From Tillandsia leiboldiana (Eukaryota > Streptophyta > Magnoliopsida > Poales > Bromeliaceae): a stretch of DNA of 64,000 nucleotides. Position numbers and translations under genes: made by a program. The DNA is taken from NCBI GenBank assembly GCA_029204045.2, contig CM055066.1, positions 46,472,745-46,536,744 on the forward strand, given 5' to 3'. Below the pieces are notes generated by a model. It searched no databases and was not told the DNA's origin. It saw only the letters and a list, made by a program, of their open reading frames with translations. The number at the start of each line of letters is the position of its first letter. The stretch's first letter is position 1. Below are positions 33,649 to 46,552 of the stretch, in pieces.

Positions 33649-35095
33649 TGATTGGTATCAGTTTTTCTTAGGTATGTATTTTCCCACTTATCGTTTAGTG
33701 CATTCGTTGAGGTCCGGTCTTTCTGTGGTGGTTTCGAGTTTGTTCCCACTTTGATCAATTGATGATCAAGTTCCTCTGCCTATTTAGAGTACTGGTGACC
33801 TTGATGACGAGAAAAAAATTGCTTTACTCGTGTGGGGTAGCTCCCCTCGAGTGCCTCTCCGGATTAGTCTTACAACCGTGTTGGGTTTCCGGGCGAGACC
33901 GTGTTGGTTCCGGTCAGACCGTGTCGGGCCCGATCAGACCGTGTTGGGTTCCGGTCATTGGACAGTGGAGATACTGAGTTCGGGAGATTGGTGACAGAGC
34001 AGGCAGTAACCGGTTTTTATACCGGTTCATTCGATTGAGTTTATTTTCGTCAAATACTTTATTGTTCACTCGTGCCTTGGGGCCGAGTGCAGACTGGTAG
34101 TTAGTTTAGAGCATGCTAGTATTGTTGAATAGCCTTCTGGTTTTGACGGTGGTCCCGTGTTGTTGCGATTACTTTGACCGCTGTGTGAGAGGTTGATCAT
34201 CATGATCTATCCGTTCTGAGAGAGCGTGGATTTTGACCATAGCCTGCATGATCCTCTACTCGATAGCGAGCTAGTCCGTTTGGACCCCTACGTAATCCCT
34301 GCCTGTCAGCGGAGGTGGTTGTAGGTGGGCGCAGTTGTGACTGGACCAATGTGGCAGTCAGCTCGATTGGGGCGTTGGTGCACTTCATGTCTAGTGGGGA
34401 GGTTGCATCCCCTGTTTTGGTTCTCCCCCTCTTTTTTGCCTTTATTAGGGGCAGGGTAGCTGTCGAGAGTCTCCAGCCTACTCATTTCAGTCTTATGACT
34501 TGGGTTATTTTTGTCTCTTGAGACTTGGTGGGCAACCGTCGGGTCTGGCGGTGGTACCCACTGAGAACCTCCTTTTTGGTGAGTTCTCACACCCTTTGGG
34601 GGTTTTTCCCCCCTCTTCTTCTCTCCTCTCCTTTGTTTTGCAGAGTCTTAGCGGGTGTTGCCGACTCTGCGGATGTTGATCATGCGAGGGAGTCGCGAGC
34701 TAGATCCCTACCGGTCGTTGGAGAGTAGCGGTACCCTTCAGAGGAGATCATCAGTGCATTAGTTGTTCTTTTTTCCTCTTTTGAGAGACTATTGTAGTGA
34801 GGATATTTTGTATTGAGAGACTGTACACTGTTGTATATTGGAGTTACCTCCCAGTTGGGGTTTAGAGCTTGTACTTGAGGATATTGTATTATTATTATTT
34901 TGGGAGGCAGACAGTGTTGTTTTATTTCCAGTTGTACAGTGATTGATTTTAGTTACAGCAGATTTTATTTATAGCTCTGATATCTGTTTAGTTATAGTAC
35001 TTTTCTGCAGGTAGGACGCTTCGCCTATGCAGGTTGGCATAGGTGGCGGATCTGTTGGCGGGCCCGGGTCGCAGTTTCGACCCCGGGGCGTGACA
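33649..35095 (+). mobile_element. family B LTR, 3' portion (5' LTR of element)
   Basis: Matches 41080-42530, including about four copies of the 21-bp repeat (33870-33958) and the U5 hairpin (35022-35045), and ends GGGGCGTGACA at 35095 with a primer site after it. Compared with 41080-42530 it lacks many single bases. It is the 5' LTR of the element whose 3' LTR is 38487-42530; its first approximately 2.6 kb is missing at the gap. Confidence 0.8.
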
Positions 35096-35103
35096 GATTA
35101 GAG

Positions 35104-35115
35104 TGGTATCAGAGC
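35104..35115 (+). other. primer-binding site (tRNA-iMet)
   Basis: TGGTATCAGAGC, an exact plant tRNA-iMet complement, 8 nt after the LTR end. Confidence 0.9.
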
Positions 35116-38100
35116 CTAGGGTTGTAGGTCATGGTAGACTTAGAAACCCTAGGCTTATGGTTTGACCCTTGGTTGACTTTGTGAGAGTCGTGATTTTTTT
35201 AGCGAGAGTCCTGATTGAGTTTTATACCTCTCCCAAGGGACGGGAGGAGTGATTGGCATGTTATTCTCCTAAAGTGATTATGTTGGCTGCAGACAACATA
35301 ATGCTGTGGAACGGGTGACATGCTTTAGACTTTCGCTGGATTGGGTCGAGTGTTGTTGTGTGCTGTTTTGTTGTTTCGTCGTGGCGAGCGGTGTCTCCCC
35401 GACGCTGGGTTTTGACCCGTGTGCATCCTGTCATAGCTGTTGAGCTTGAGTAGTTGGTTTTGGGCCGGATACCCGGATTGAGGTCAGAGACCCCGGACCC
35501 AGAGGACAGGATTGTCAGAAGCGTATCAGCGGCAGAGTGAGCAGCTGGTCTTGGTGACACAGTTGTCGGAGCACTGAGTAGCCCCCTCTGTGCCAATGTT
35601 TAGTGTCGAGGCACCGAGGCAGGGTGGATGGTTGACAGCTGGTGAGCTGTGGGACATGATCGACCTATTGAGCCATATTTGGCAGATGAACCACCCCGAC
35701 TCGTAAGATTGAGTTTGGAGCCCTTGGAGGCAGAGTCGCGGCTGGTGGTGATGGAGTGATTAATTGAGAGCCTCCCTGTGCTTGTGAGTGTATACAGTTG
35801 TTGAACTGCGCGCTCCAGATTCGAGGGACGAGGCGCATAGGATATATGAGACTGGGAGTGGATTGCGCCAGGGACACCTTTCTGTTATTCAGTCCCTCCA
35901 TTGTAGATTTAGACGCCTCGTTGGAGCAGGCATTATGTATGGAGCGTGGCATTGCAGTTCCTTGGATAGGGATCAGCCGCCAGAGGTGAGTTCTGGATTT
36001 TGGCGCTTGGCGCCGGATGATGGAGGACAGATCGGCCGGCAGGGGCATGTCTAATTTCTTTTCCTGGATAACGAGTTCCCGAGATGTCAGAGGTCGGGTG
36101 GACCCCGAAGGCAACATCAGTATTTTTATTTGAGTGGCGCAGCGATAGCGTGGATTTGTTATCTGCGGAGGATCTTGTTCGTCGCCTCAATGTGATCAGA
36201 GACAGAGGTCGTGCTTCCTAGTGATAGCCCTGATTTTCAGGCAGATTGAGCGACAACCACCTGCTTTGAGCGGATGAATCTGTGCCGCCCTGGTGGAGGG
36301 CGCCACGGTAGTGGATTGAGTGTCGCAGGTGGGATTTCACCACGGTAGTCGGAGTTAGAGCATGTTCCACTCTTACATGGGTTAGAGGCAGATTTGTTAC
36401 CACGTGCACTAGAGGTACAGGTTCCTGTTGTTGTTGTGCACGTGGAGGAGGCTTTTGGATCATGTCCAGTGCGGCCGAGACCGCGAGATACCGGCAGAAT
36501 TATTGGAAATTATAGCAATTAGGTGTTTTGACCTTATGCTTGAGATTGTTGGGTACTATGCCACAGGATGTTCGACTGCGGCAAGAGAGGACTTTGATCT
36601 TCGACAAGGCGGGCAATTGGAGGCATGCTCGTTGGGGTTGTTAGAGCACTCTGGTTTTAGCGACAGGGTGAGAGGTGCTTACGACGGCACCGGGACTCAG
36701 GGATATCTCTGTTGCCCGCGAGATCCCGTGTGTGATTTCACCTTAGTTGTTGGTAATGCCGCCGGTTAGGGAGATAGAGATTGCGTTTGACGTGGTTCGA
36801 GGAACCGCGCCACCCTGGACAGCACCTCATTGGATATCGCCGGTAGAGCTGAGAGAGACCCGATGGCACTGTTGCAGGGTCCGATGGATCGAGGGGTCTG
36901 TTTGACCTAGTGCCACGTCGTTGGTATACAGTGGTGATGCCACGTCATCGATACACGAATGTGAGGGTCCTTTTATGGTATCCAGGACCTTATGATGGAA
37001 TTATACTCCTGCAGTTGGTGTATGACGCGAGTACCCACTTGGAGTTAGACAGCCGAGGACTTCGCCTAGATGGCGTTTTGGACACGGTGGTGGCATTATG
37101 AGTTGTTAGCGAGGCCCAATGGAATGACGAATGCCCTGTGGACTTCAAGATCTGAGGGATTGTATGTCCCAGTTGTACTTGGACGGACTGGGAGTGGTGT
37201 TTTCCGAGGATATTTTGATTTACTCCAGAGTGACTTGGAGCACGAGGAGCACTTTGTGGATGTGCTACCATGCCCGTGTGGATGAAGCGGTATGCCAAGT
37301 TATTGAGGTACAAGTTGTAGCTGCAGAAGCATACCTTCTTGGGTCGCTTTGTTCGAGCCGTAGGGGTGGCGGTGGAACCCGACCTAATGGATGTTATTCA
37401 AGTTGACTGAGACCAACTTTCATTTTTGAGGTGAGGAGCTTCTAGACTTGGCGGTGCCGAGAGAGCATGGCCAATGGATAATGTGCCTGATATTAGCGCC
37501 AATGCTAGTGTTTCCTGTGTTGGGAGATGGAATTGTGTGATTTAGTGATGCCTCCCATTGTGGCGGTAGAGTTACCGTGGGTGGATCTTCGGTCCACACT
37601 TCATTAGTCCAACCCTATGAGTGTTATGGCAGGCATCTTGGATTCCACAGTTGAGCCTTTCTGTACGTCCTTTATTTCCAGCTTGGATTGATATACCTGG
37701 GCGTAGGCCATGCCGGCTTGGCTATCAGTTCTGATTACTCAGCATCTTGAGTGGGATTTTCGCGGATTGTCGTTGCTGGTTTGGGATTTTTGACCGCGAG
37801 TTTGGGCATCCGCATTATGATCGCCTTTCGAGCCAGTTCTCACTCCCGTTCACTGACGGTTTGGTCCCCGTCAGGGCATCCTTTCGACCCGTGGGTCTGT
37901 CGGGGTTATGTTGGCTTGTTGAGTGTCCAACCGTGGCTTGAGATTGTGTCTCTTGAGGATCCCTTTTGATGGTAGCTCGTGGTTGAGTAGGCCACTCGGG
38001 TGATTTTGGATCGGAAGTAACCGAGTGAAGACCCCAGCTTATTGGATCCTTTTCCTCATAGGATGAATCTGTGGGTATACTTCGGGAGGTCCTGGTTGAG

Positions 38101-38474
38101 TTGACACCAGGAGGTGGTTTGGTGCGTGTTGCGCGGATGGTTATTCCGTTTCCCCCGGCTCTTAATGGAGCCTCTGTGTTGTTTCACGTCTCAGCTCAGG
38201 AGTGTTTTGCTTTTGGATCCCTCGCCCGTGATTGACTTGCCCCTTTTGAGATCTGTGATTGTTGGAGTACGAGGGACGCCCGTTGCGATTTCTGGCTCGA
38301 GAGTTGAGAAAATCGCATATCGGGCCATGCCGTACTGGTTGTTGTGGTTGTTGGGGAGTAATCACGTGGAGTGAGTGATGTTTCGGGAGCTGGAGGCGTT
38401 ATTGATGGATACCTACCCGTGGTATTTGGGACTCTTGGGGGATTTGAGCTAGTTTCGAGGACGAAACTTTCTTT
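35116..38474 (+). pseudogene. decayed gag-pol interior of family B element
   Basis: Only traces of coding remain. The leader contains TTATGTTGGCTGCAGACAAC (also seen in reverse near 17690). An RT remnant near 37170-37250 reads LYLDGLGVVFSEDILIYSR, so the active-site FIDD is changed. An integrase remnant near 37800-37880 resembles the segment before HPQTDGQ. The pol end GTTTCGAGGACGAAACT is at 38453-38470. The interior is about 3.4 kb, shorter than a full gag-pol, with stops throughout. It cannot move by itself; with 4-kb LTRs it looks like a LARD but is better read as a worn autonomous element. Confidence 0.65.
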
Positions 38475-38486
38475 AGTGGGGGAGGA
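38475..38486 (+). other. polypurine tract
   Basis: AGTGGGGGAGGA lies directly before the LTR start TGTGAGGACC at 38487. It primes plus-strand DNA synthesis in LTR elements. Confidence 0.85.
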
Positions 38487-39055
38487 TGTGAGGACCTGGA
38501 TCCCCACGACGAGATTACTGGTTCATCTACAGCTCCCGGAGGCCTATGTGGCGTGTTGGTGGAATTTGTGCCCCAATTGGACATTAGTGTGGGGCTCAGT
38601 GTGTTAATGGATCACGTGGGTGATCGGTGGACTCCGTCGGAGCTCCAGAAGTGGTTTCGCGCGTCATGGATATTAAAATTGGACCCAGCGCGAAGTTTGG
38701 ATCAAGGAACATCTTCCCGGATGCCTTCGGCAATTTTTAGAGTTGGAATTTGGCAAATTGGACTTCGGATTTGGATTCAGCGCGCGAAAACGATGAAAAT
38801 GGACTATTCACTTGTTTTTTTTCCAGAGTCCGGGTGATTCGGCACGTTTTTCGAGGCAAGGGTACTGTTCCGGCACCGGCGGCGGCGGTGCGCGGCGGCC
38901 GGCAGCGGCGGAGCGCGGCGGAGCAGGCTCTGGCGGGTGCGTGGTCCACCGCGGAGGCGTGCACCGGTCGCGGGCCAGGTGGCGGTTCCCGGTTGGGCCG
39001 GCGCAGCGGGCGCGGTCCACGGGAAAGGCGGGTGTATGGTGGACCGGTGGGGGGA

Positions 39056-39423
39056 CACGTGGCGCGCACCGGTTGGCCGGTCCACGTGCACCCGGTCCAC
39101 GGTGCACCTGCGGGCGCCTCGGGAAGCGTGCGCATAGAGGCGCAGGCGGCGGGCGCAGAGCGCACGTGGGCGCGTTGACGGGGTGTTCCCGCGCTTGGGG
39201 CGGCCACGTGTCGGCGTCTGGGGGCGCCACGTGTCGCGCGGGGAGCGGCTGGTGTTGCTGTCGCCTGTTTGGCGGGCGACGTGGAGGCCCAGGGCGGATT
39301 CGGGCGGCTACAGTGCTCGCGCGCGGGGATTTCGGGCTGCTACAGTGCGCGCCCGAAAATCCCCTGCGCCCGGAAATGGGGACATATCCGGTATTTCTTC
39401 AATTGTTTCTGCAGCCTATAAAA
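39056..39423 (+). promoter_or_regulatory. LTR promoter: five G-boxes and TATA box
   Basis: CACGTG at 39056, 39083, 39163, 39205 and 39228; TATAAAA at 39417. Between them lies GGGCTGCTACAGTGCGCGCC, a motif also present in the other family B promoters. Confidence 0.6.
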
Positions 39424-41301
39424 GCGATCCGAGCCTCCTTCTTTCCCCTTTTTCCGCCATTTCCGAGCCTCCTCTCGCCTGGGTGCCTTCAGCAAAGATG
39501 ATCCCCGAGTTTGGCTGCATCCTTCTGCAAAGTTTTGGGATTTTTGGTTGCACGCTTATCGAGGTTTCTATTTTTACGGCGCGGCGCGACGCTCGTCCTT
39601 TTGGGTTCCCCTTCGTCGCGTTTCGGTGCGCGAGCTCCCCCGGCCTACTCCGACCACCTTTTCGAGTGATTTCTTCGCCGCTGGATTCGCGACGGACAGA
39701 TCTACGATCTTGGTATTTTCAGCTTTCCCTCATTTCACGCTTTTCGAGGTGTTTGTTCGAGCTTACTGTGACCCCATTTCTGTGAAGGAGATTTGGACAG
39801 CGGCTTGGTATTTCGGCGTTATCTCCGCAACCGGGCATCGTTTGACAACGTGCTTGTACACTTTTTTCATCTACTCGGCGCAAGGAATATCACAGTATTT
39901 TTATTGGATTTTTCTGAGTTTTGCCCGAAGGTATATGTTCTTCCCCTTATCTGTAAATGGAATTACAGTTATGTTGCTGTGTGGTTTTGCGCACCTGTAC
40001 TGTGGAATTTGTAACTCGGCCTACGGGGCTCGGAATTGGACGTGCAGGTACTCGTTTCGAAGGTATCGACGCGAGGATTACTGTGGTATTTTTATGGGAT
40101 TTTTCTGGGCACTTTCGGCAGGTGAAATAAGCACGACTTTGGGACTGATTTTCAGATTGTGTATACTTGGTTAATTTTGGAATAAAAGTGTAATGTTGAG
40201 CCTTATTGATGTACTCAGGGGTGTTTTCAGTCGTTTGGAGCCAAGGCTTACGCGACTTGTACCGAGGGTGTTATGTTGGCAGATTTTGGACCCTGGGCGT
40301 CTACCCACTTCACCGACTTCAGGTTTGCCTTGGTTTAAGCGCTTCAGGTGGGTAAGCTTATTATCAGTAACTGTTTAAGGCAATGAATATGTGGTGGTAA
40401 ATATAAGTGCACTTGTGGGGATGTCACCCCTCTATGACTGATGCATGCATGTTTAGGGTACATGGTTTATGTTGGTAAGTAGGTAAGCTTGATAATGATA
40501 TTTGTATAATGATTGCAAGAATAGTATTTATGAGGTATACTGAGGACTTGCATGACTTGGACATCTATGTGATGACTAGTGTAAGCTTACCTAGGATAAT
40601 GTTACCCTATGAGATTATGTAACATGCCATGTTAGCACATAGCCTTTCATGTGGTTGGTTTATGCTTTGGGACAGGATTTCGTAGCTATGTGCGGATTTG
40701 TAATCTGAGGAGTTATTATGATCATTCTGTTGATGAACCCTGAATTGTGGACAGATCTAGTTTTGGGATTCCGGCATGTTGTTTATTCCTAAAGGATCTA
40801 TTATTATGCTTTACCCCCCCTTTATTTCCTTGAGGACATTTGCGTGCTTGTATGGTCATGTAGTTAGGCCATCTTTTACTGCTGCACTACTTTTGGGAAC
40901 TTGACTTAGGAGAAACCATGCTTTTCCTTTCTCCGCCTTTGCTAGTCAAGTGGTCAGTGTTGCTCGGGTTCGAGCAGGGGTCTGGATAGGGTAGTCAGGA
41001 CTTCGTGTCTGGGACAGGTTGGCTTAGTGTGGGGCTTTGCGGCAACCGCGGATATTGGGCGGTTGACCGGATGTTTCTCTATGCACCTGATTGGGTATCA
41101 GTTTTCTTTAGTGGATGGAGTTTCCCACTTATCGTTTAGTGCATCCGATTGAGGTCGGGTCTTTCCTTGGTGGTTGAGTTTTCCCACTTTGATCAGATTG
41201 ATGATCAAGTCCTGCCGTTTAGAGATACTGGTGACATTGATGACAGAGATGCTTTACTCGTGTGGGTAGCTCCCCTCGAGTGCCGCTCCGGAGTAGGCTT
41301 C

Positions 41302-41385
41302 AGACCGTGTTGGGTTCCGGTTAGACCGTGTTGGGTTCCGGTCAGACCGTGTCGGGTGCCGGTCAGACCGTGTTGGGTTCCGGTC
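41302..41385 (+). repeat. 21-bp tandem repeat in LTR, four copies
   Basis: Four head-to-tail copies of AGACCGTGTTGGGTTCCGGT plus one base, the third with two changes. The copy number differs between LTRs of this family. Confidence 0.9.
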
Positions 41386-42455
41386 ATTTGGACAGTGGAG
41401 ATACTGAGTTCGGGAGATTGGTGACAGAGCAGGCAGTACCGGGTTTTATACCGGTTCATTCGATTGAGTTTATTTCGGTCAAATACTTTTATTGTTACAC
41501 TCGTGCCTGGGGGCCGAGTGCAGACTGGTAGTTGAGTTTAGAGCAGTGCTAGTATTGTTGAGAGCCGTCTGGTTGACGATGGTCCCGTGTTGTTGCGAGT
41601 ACTTTGACCGCCGTGTGAGAGGTTGAGCATCATGATTCTATCCGTTCTGAGAGAGAGCGTGGATTTTGACCATAGCCTGCATGATCCTCTACTCGATAGC
41701 GAGCTAGTCCGTTTGGACGCCCTACGTAATCCCTGCCTGTCAGCGGGAGGTGGTTGTAGGTGGATGCAGGTGTGACTGGACCAGATATGGCAGTCAGCTC
41801 GATTGGGTCGTTGGTGCACTTCATGTGCTAGTGGTTGCATACCACTGTTTGGTTCTCCCCCTTTTTGCCTTTAGTTAGGGGCAGGGTAGCTGTCGAGAGT
41901 CTCCAGCCTACTCATTTCAGTCTTATGACTTGGGTTAGTTTTTGTCTCTTGAGGACTTGGTGGGCAGACCGTCGGGTCTGGCGGTGGTACCCACTGAGAA
42001 CTCCCTTTTTGGTGTAGTTCTCACACCCTTTGGGGGTTTTCCCCCCTCTTCTTCTCTCCTCTCCTTTGTTTTGCAGAGTCTTAGCGGGTGTTGCCGACTC
42101 TGCGGATGTTGATCGTGCGAGGGAGTCGCGAGCTAGATCCCTACCCGTCGTTGGAGAGTAGCGGTACCCTTCAGAGGAGATCATCAGTGCATTAGTTGTT
42201 TCTTTTTTTCTCTTTTGAGAGACTATTGTAGTGAGGATATTTTGTATTGAGAGACTGTACACTGTTGTATATTGGAGTTACCTCCCGGTTGGGTTTAGAG
42301 CTTGTACTTGAGGATATTGTATTATTATTATTTTGGGAGGCAGACAGTGTTGTTTTATTTCCAGTTGTACAGTGATTGATTTTAGTTACAGCAGATTTTA
42401 TTTATAGCTCTGATATCTGTTTAGTTATAGTACTTTTCTTGCAGGTAGGACGCTT

Positions 42456-42479
42456 CGCCTATGCAGGTTGGCATAGGTG
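42456..42479 (+). other. U5 hairpin of family B LTR
   Basis: CGCCTATGC (42456-42464) pairs with GCATAGGTG (42471-42479) around AGGTTG. It is followed by GGTGGATCTG and a second GC-rich stem (CCCGGGTCG with CGACCCCGGG) up to the LTR end. Confidence 0.55.
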
Positions 42480-42530
42480 GTGGATCTGTTTGGCGGGCCC
42501 GGGTCGCAGTTTCGACCCCGGGGCGTGACA

Positions 42531-42852
42531 GGGCGTGACAGATGTAGTGAGGATATATTATGTATTGAGAGACTGTACACTGATGTATTTATTGGAGTTA
42601 CCTCCCGGTTGGGTTCAGAGCTTGTATTTGAGGATATTGTATTATTATTATTCTTTTTGGGAGGCGAACACTGGTGTATTATTTCCAGTTGTACAGGGAT
42701 TGATTTTAGTTACATCAGATTTTTATTTATAGCTCTGATATCTGTTTAGCTGTAGTACTTTCTTACAGGTAGGACGCTTCGCTTATGCAGGACGGCATAG
42801 GTGACGGATCTGTTGGCGAGCCCGGGTCGCAGTTTCGACCTCGGGGCGTGAC
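42531..42852 (+). mobile_element. family B LTR tail, plus strand
   Basis: GGGCGTGACA, then the last approximately 312 bp of a family B-type LTR (GTAGTGAGGATAT... to GGGGCGTGACA at 42852). It joins at 42853 the interior of a minus-strand LTR that lacks just this end, so it may be the inverted terminus of that LTR. Confidence 0.6.
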
Positions 42853-45800
42853 ACCAGTAGCACCCGCAGAAGACACTGCAAAATAAGGGGAAAGAAAAAG
42901 AGGAAAGAAGAATGGGGGTGAGAACTACTAGTAAACCAGTAGCCTCCCCTAGTGGGTAAAACCTCAAACTCTGACACACCCACTAGGTCTACCAGAGGCA
43001 AAAGGGAGCAAAGGTGGTATGCTAAAAAGAATAAGACTCCTGATGAAAAGCTACCACTAGAATGCCTCTAAAATGCCGAGCTAATAGAATAGCTAAATGT
43101 ATGCATCAGAAAATAAATGCCTGCCTGAATAACCCAATCTGACCACCAGTAAACACTGGTACTGCCTGCTCAAGCTGTCTCAAGTAACTACTCGCAAATC
43201 GGTACTCACTGACCGATAAAAAGGGTTGGCTCTCACTGGCCAACAACAATAACTGGCACTCACTGGCCGATGTGACAATCGCCTACTCCGGAGTGGCACT
43301 CGTGGGGAGCGACCCACACGAGGAAAAGTATCTCAGTAACACAAGTATCATAAATCAGCAGGACTGGATCATGACTCTGATCAAAGTGGGAAAACCCATC
43401 CACTAAAGAAAGACCCGATCTCAACCTGGTGCAAGATAGACAAACCGTGGGAACTCCATCCACAAGAGACCTGATACCCAATCTGATGCATAAGAAATCT
43501 CCGGTCAACCGCCCAATGTCCGCGGTTGCCGCAATACCCTGCCTGTCCCAAAACCCAAGAACCTGACTACACTATCCCATCCACCTGCTCGCGCACGAGC
43601 TGCAAATACCCTGAGCCTCAAATGAAAGGAGAAAAGAATAACAAAAAGGGTTTCTCCTATGTCAATTCCAGCATGATAGTGTAGCAGAAAAAGGTGGCCT
43701 ATCTAGGTGACCATACAAGCATGCAAATGTCCCAAGATGGTATATATAAAATAAAGTAGATATCGATATGATCTTACCTTGCTAAAGCATGCTGATAAAT
43801 GCATAAGGACAGTAAATAGGAGATAACCTGTGCCTGTCTATACCTCATGCCCAAGCCCACAATTTATTAATCAGCCTTCTAATCATAGGAGCTACTCCAA
43901 TGCCTAGTGGGTAATCAAAAGTAGGGGTTCACAACAACACCCATGATCACAAACATGGCCCACATATGACATCTGGTCCACCGCCTACTATTCGCGGTAG
44001 CCATAATACCCCAGAAGCTAAAACCCAGGCCCCGGCTACACTATGCCAATCCCCTGCTCAAACCCGAGCAACAAATAGTCACCTGACTAAAGAATAGGGG
44101 GAGAAGAAGCAAATAGGTTTTTTTTTCTAAATCAAATCCCAACATAAAGTGTAGTGATAAGAAATGGCCCTACAAAATGTCCAAATAAGCCAGCCTATGT
44201 CCTCATGAGAGATAGGAGAAAATGTGACAAATAGTGGTTCGACCAGTGTATCAATTAATAACTTCACCTGGGTATAATCATCATGCTAAAATCATAATCC
44301 GACCACACCTGTATATAATCTGCTAATCACCCTCATATAAACCATCCCCCTATGCCTGTCCGAAATATCCTCAAGTGGTACCCTCCCGCAAGACATTTCA
44401 TAATATCCCATCATAAAAGTAAATCCCCCATGCTAAGTTAAATGCCAATAATATTCCCATAAGCATGTATAAGTTCCAACCACTAACACGTTTCCACTAT
44501 GATATTATCCATATGATAGGCTCACAATGATTTCTATTAAGCATGCATGTGCAGTAGATGATCATTCAACATGTCCAATAGAGAGGATCTCTCTCTAATA
44601 TTCCTAGTGGGGTATCAGAACGAGGGATATAGCAACCACCCACCTCGATCGCTAAATCCAAGTCCGAAAAGTGCTCTGGCCCAAAAGATCAACCGCCGCG
44701 ATCACTGTACAAAAAATATCCCCAACATACACACAGATAAGCATACATGTATCCAAATACATGCTGTCCAGAATTCAGTCCCAAAGAAGCAATATTTTCA
44801 CCTGCGAACTCTGCACAGAAAAGTCCCAAAAAATACCGTCGCGATCCTCGCGACGAGCCCGTCGAAACGAGTACCTGCACGTTCAAATTCGAGTTTCGTA
44901 TGTCAAGATATAAATTCGACAAGGTAACCAACTCAAAAGAGTCCCCCAAAAAAACTGTAGCACTTAACTCTGGGAAAACAGGGATTTCTCACTTTCGGAA
45001 AATTCAGAAAAAGCCAAGAAAAATACGGGGACGTTCCCCCTCGAAGAGTAGATATCAATTGAGTCTTAAAACGCCTCATTCCGATGCACGAGCGCAGGGA
45101 TAAAAATCCGACAAGCCTCCGCTGTCCAAAAATCCACCAGCAAAACAGTGACTCAGAGATGTCTCGAAAACCATGCCATAAACTCTAAATCCAGTAAGAT
45201 GATCAACAAGAAAGTCGAAGACGTACCTCTCATGAGTCCAATGCCGCAAAAATCGTCCAAAAATACCATCGGAGCAGCTCTGTGGACCTCCTAGACCGAA
45301 ATGCGACGAAAATAGGCCTCCAACAGTAAAGCGTCGCTCTGCGCTACGATGCCGAAATCGTCGACGCCGCGACCTCCAAAAAATCCGGGCCTCTGCCAGA
45401 AGATGCGCAACACGAAGATCTCCAACTTTACTGAAGGGCCCAAGGCCAGGGGAGCTCGGGAAAGGGGACAAAAAGCCCAAGCAAAAGGGCTATTTATAGG
45501 CCTAGCCCGAAAAATCAGAAATTGGACTTTTGGGCCCAATTTTCGGGCGCCCGCAGCTTTCAGGCGGCTACAGTGTTGGGCCCGGCCCAACACTGTGCGC
45601 GCCAGAATTAACGGGAATGCGCCACGTGGCCCACTGCGCAGCCCACCCGCTTCCGCTGCGCCCGGTGCACGTGCGCCCGCCAATGGCGGCGCGCCACGTG
45701 GCAGCGGCAGCCCGGCACCGCGCACGACGCGCGCCTGCCCCCGCGCGTACGGCCACCTGGCCCGCCTTACGGCCACCTGGCCCGCCTTACGGCCACCTGC

Positions 45801-46351
45801 CCCGGTCACCTGCTCCGCTTCCTGCGTGGACCGCGCGCACAACACCGCTCCAATAACAAGCCGCCACGTGTCCTCCCTCCAGTGCACGCCGGCCGCGTGG
45901 ACCGCGCACCTGCCCGCGGCCGCGCCGCCGCTGCCCACCGCCGGTGCCGGTGCCGACCGTACGCCGGGAACACTGTTCCGGCAGTGAACAGTAAAATTAC
46001 TGTAGCAAGCTCCGAAAAATACATGTAAATAGCCCATTTTGACCGTTTTCGCGCGCTGAGTCCAAATCCAGTGTCCGTTTTGCCAAATTCCGCTTCTAAA
46101 ATTTGCCGAATGCATCCGGAAAGGTGTTCCTGTGTCCAAACTTCGCGCTGAGCCCAAATTTAATATCCGTTTCATGCGAAACCACTTCTAAAGATCCGAC
46201 GGGGTCCCCTGATTACCCACGTGATCCCTTTTAAGCCCGGAGTCCATCACTTGTATCCAAATTGGCGCACGAACACCGCCGACATGCCACTTAGGCCTCC
46301 AGAAGCTACCGGTCACACTGTAGAAGCCCTGCCGAGATCCGGGTCACCACA
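42853..46351 (-). mobile_element. family B-like LTR, minus strand, 3' end missing
   Basis: In element sense it begins TGTGGTGACCCGG at 46351. Four G-boxes lie at 45865, 45695, 45668 and 45623, TATAAATA is the reverse of 45491-45498, and a palindrome TGTTGGGCCCGGCCCAACA sits near 45573-45592. It continues through the leader to CCCGCAG...CTGCAAAATAAGGGG near 42860. The right flank TAAATGGTG is the intron of the SRFR1-like fragment, so it landed in that intron. Confidence 0.75.
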
Positions 46352-46552
46352 TAAATGGTGAATTAATACATTTAAAAGTAGGAACGCCCAACATTCTAAT
46401 ATACTTTAATACACCTAATAATAAAAATAAATAAATAACAATAAAAGAGAGTAAATTAATTAGTAAATAAGAATTAATAATAACATAAAATTATTATTGA
46501 GGGTTTTAGGAATTTTGATTTTTATTCCAACACTAAGTACACAATAGAAAAC

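Larger units (their letters stand above)
38487..42530 (+). mobile_element. family B LTR, complete, 4044 bp
   Basis: From TGTGAGGACCTGGATCC to GGGGCGTGACA. U3 about 0.93 kb with five G-boxes, TATAAAA at 39417-39423, a long leader, the 21-bp repeat in four copies, and the U5 hairpin at 42456-42479. It is the reference for the other family B copies (2290-6159, 12351-15050, 33649-35095 and the minus-strand 42853-46351). The next bases, GGGCGTGACA (42531-42540), repeat its last 10 bp. Confidence 0.88.

Noticed and set aside
33503..33758. Open frames across the N gap
   Set aside because: Translated from unknown bases.
35116..38474. A LARD with a conserved non-coding interior
   Set aside because: RT, integrase and pol-end traces remain, so it is better explained as a worn autonomous element.
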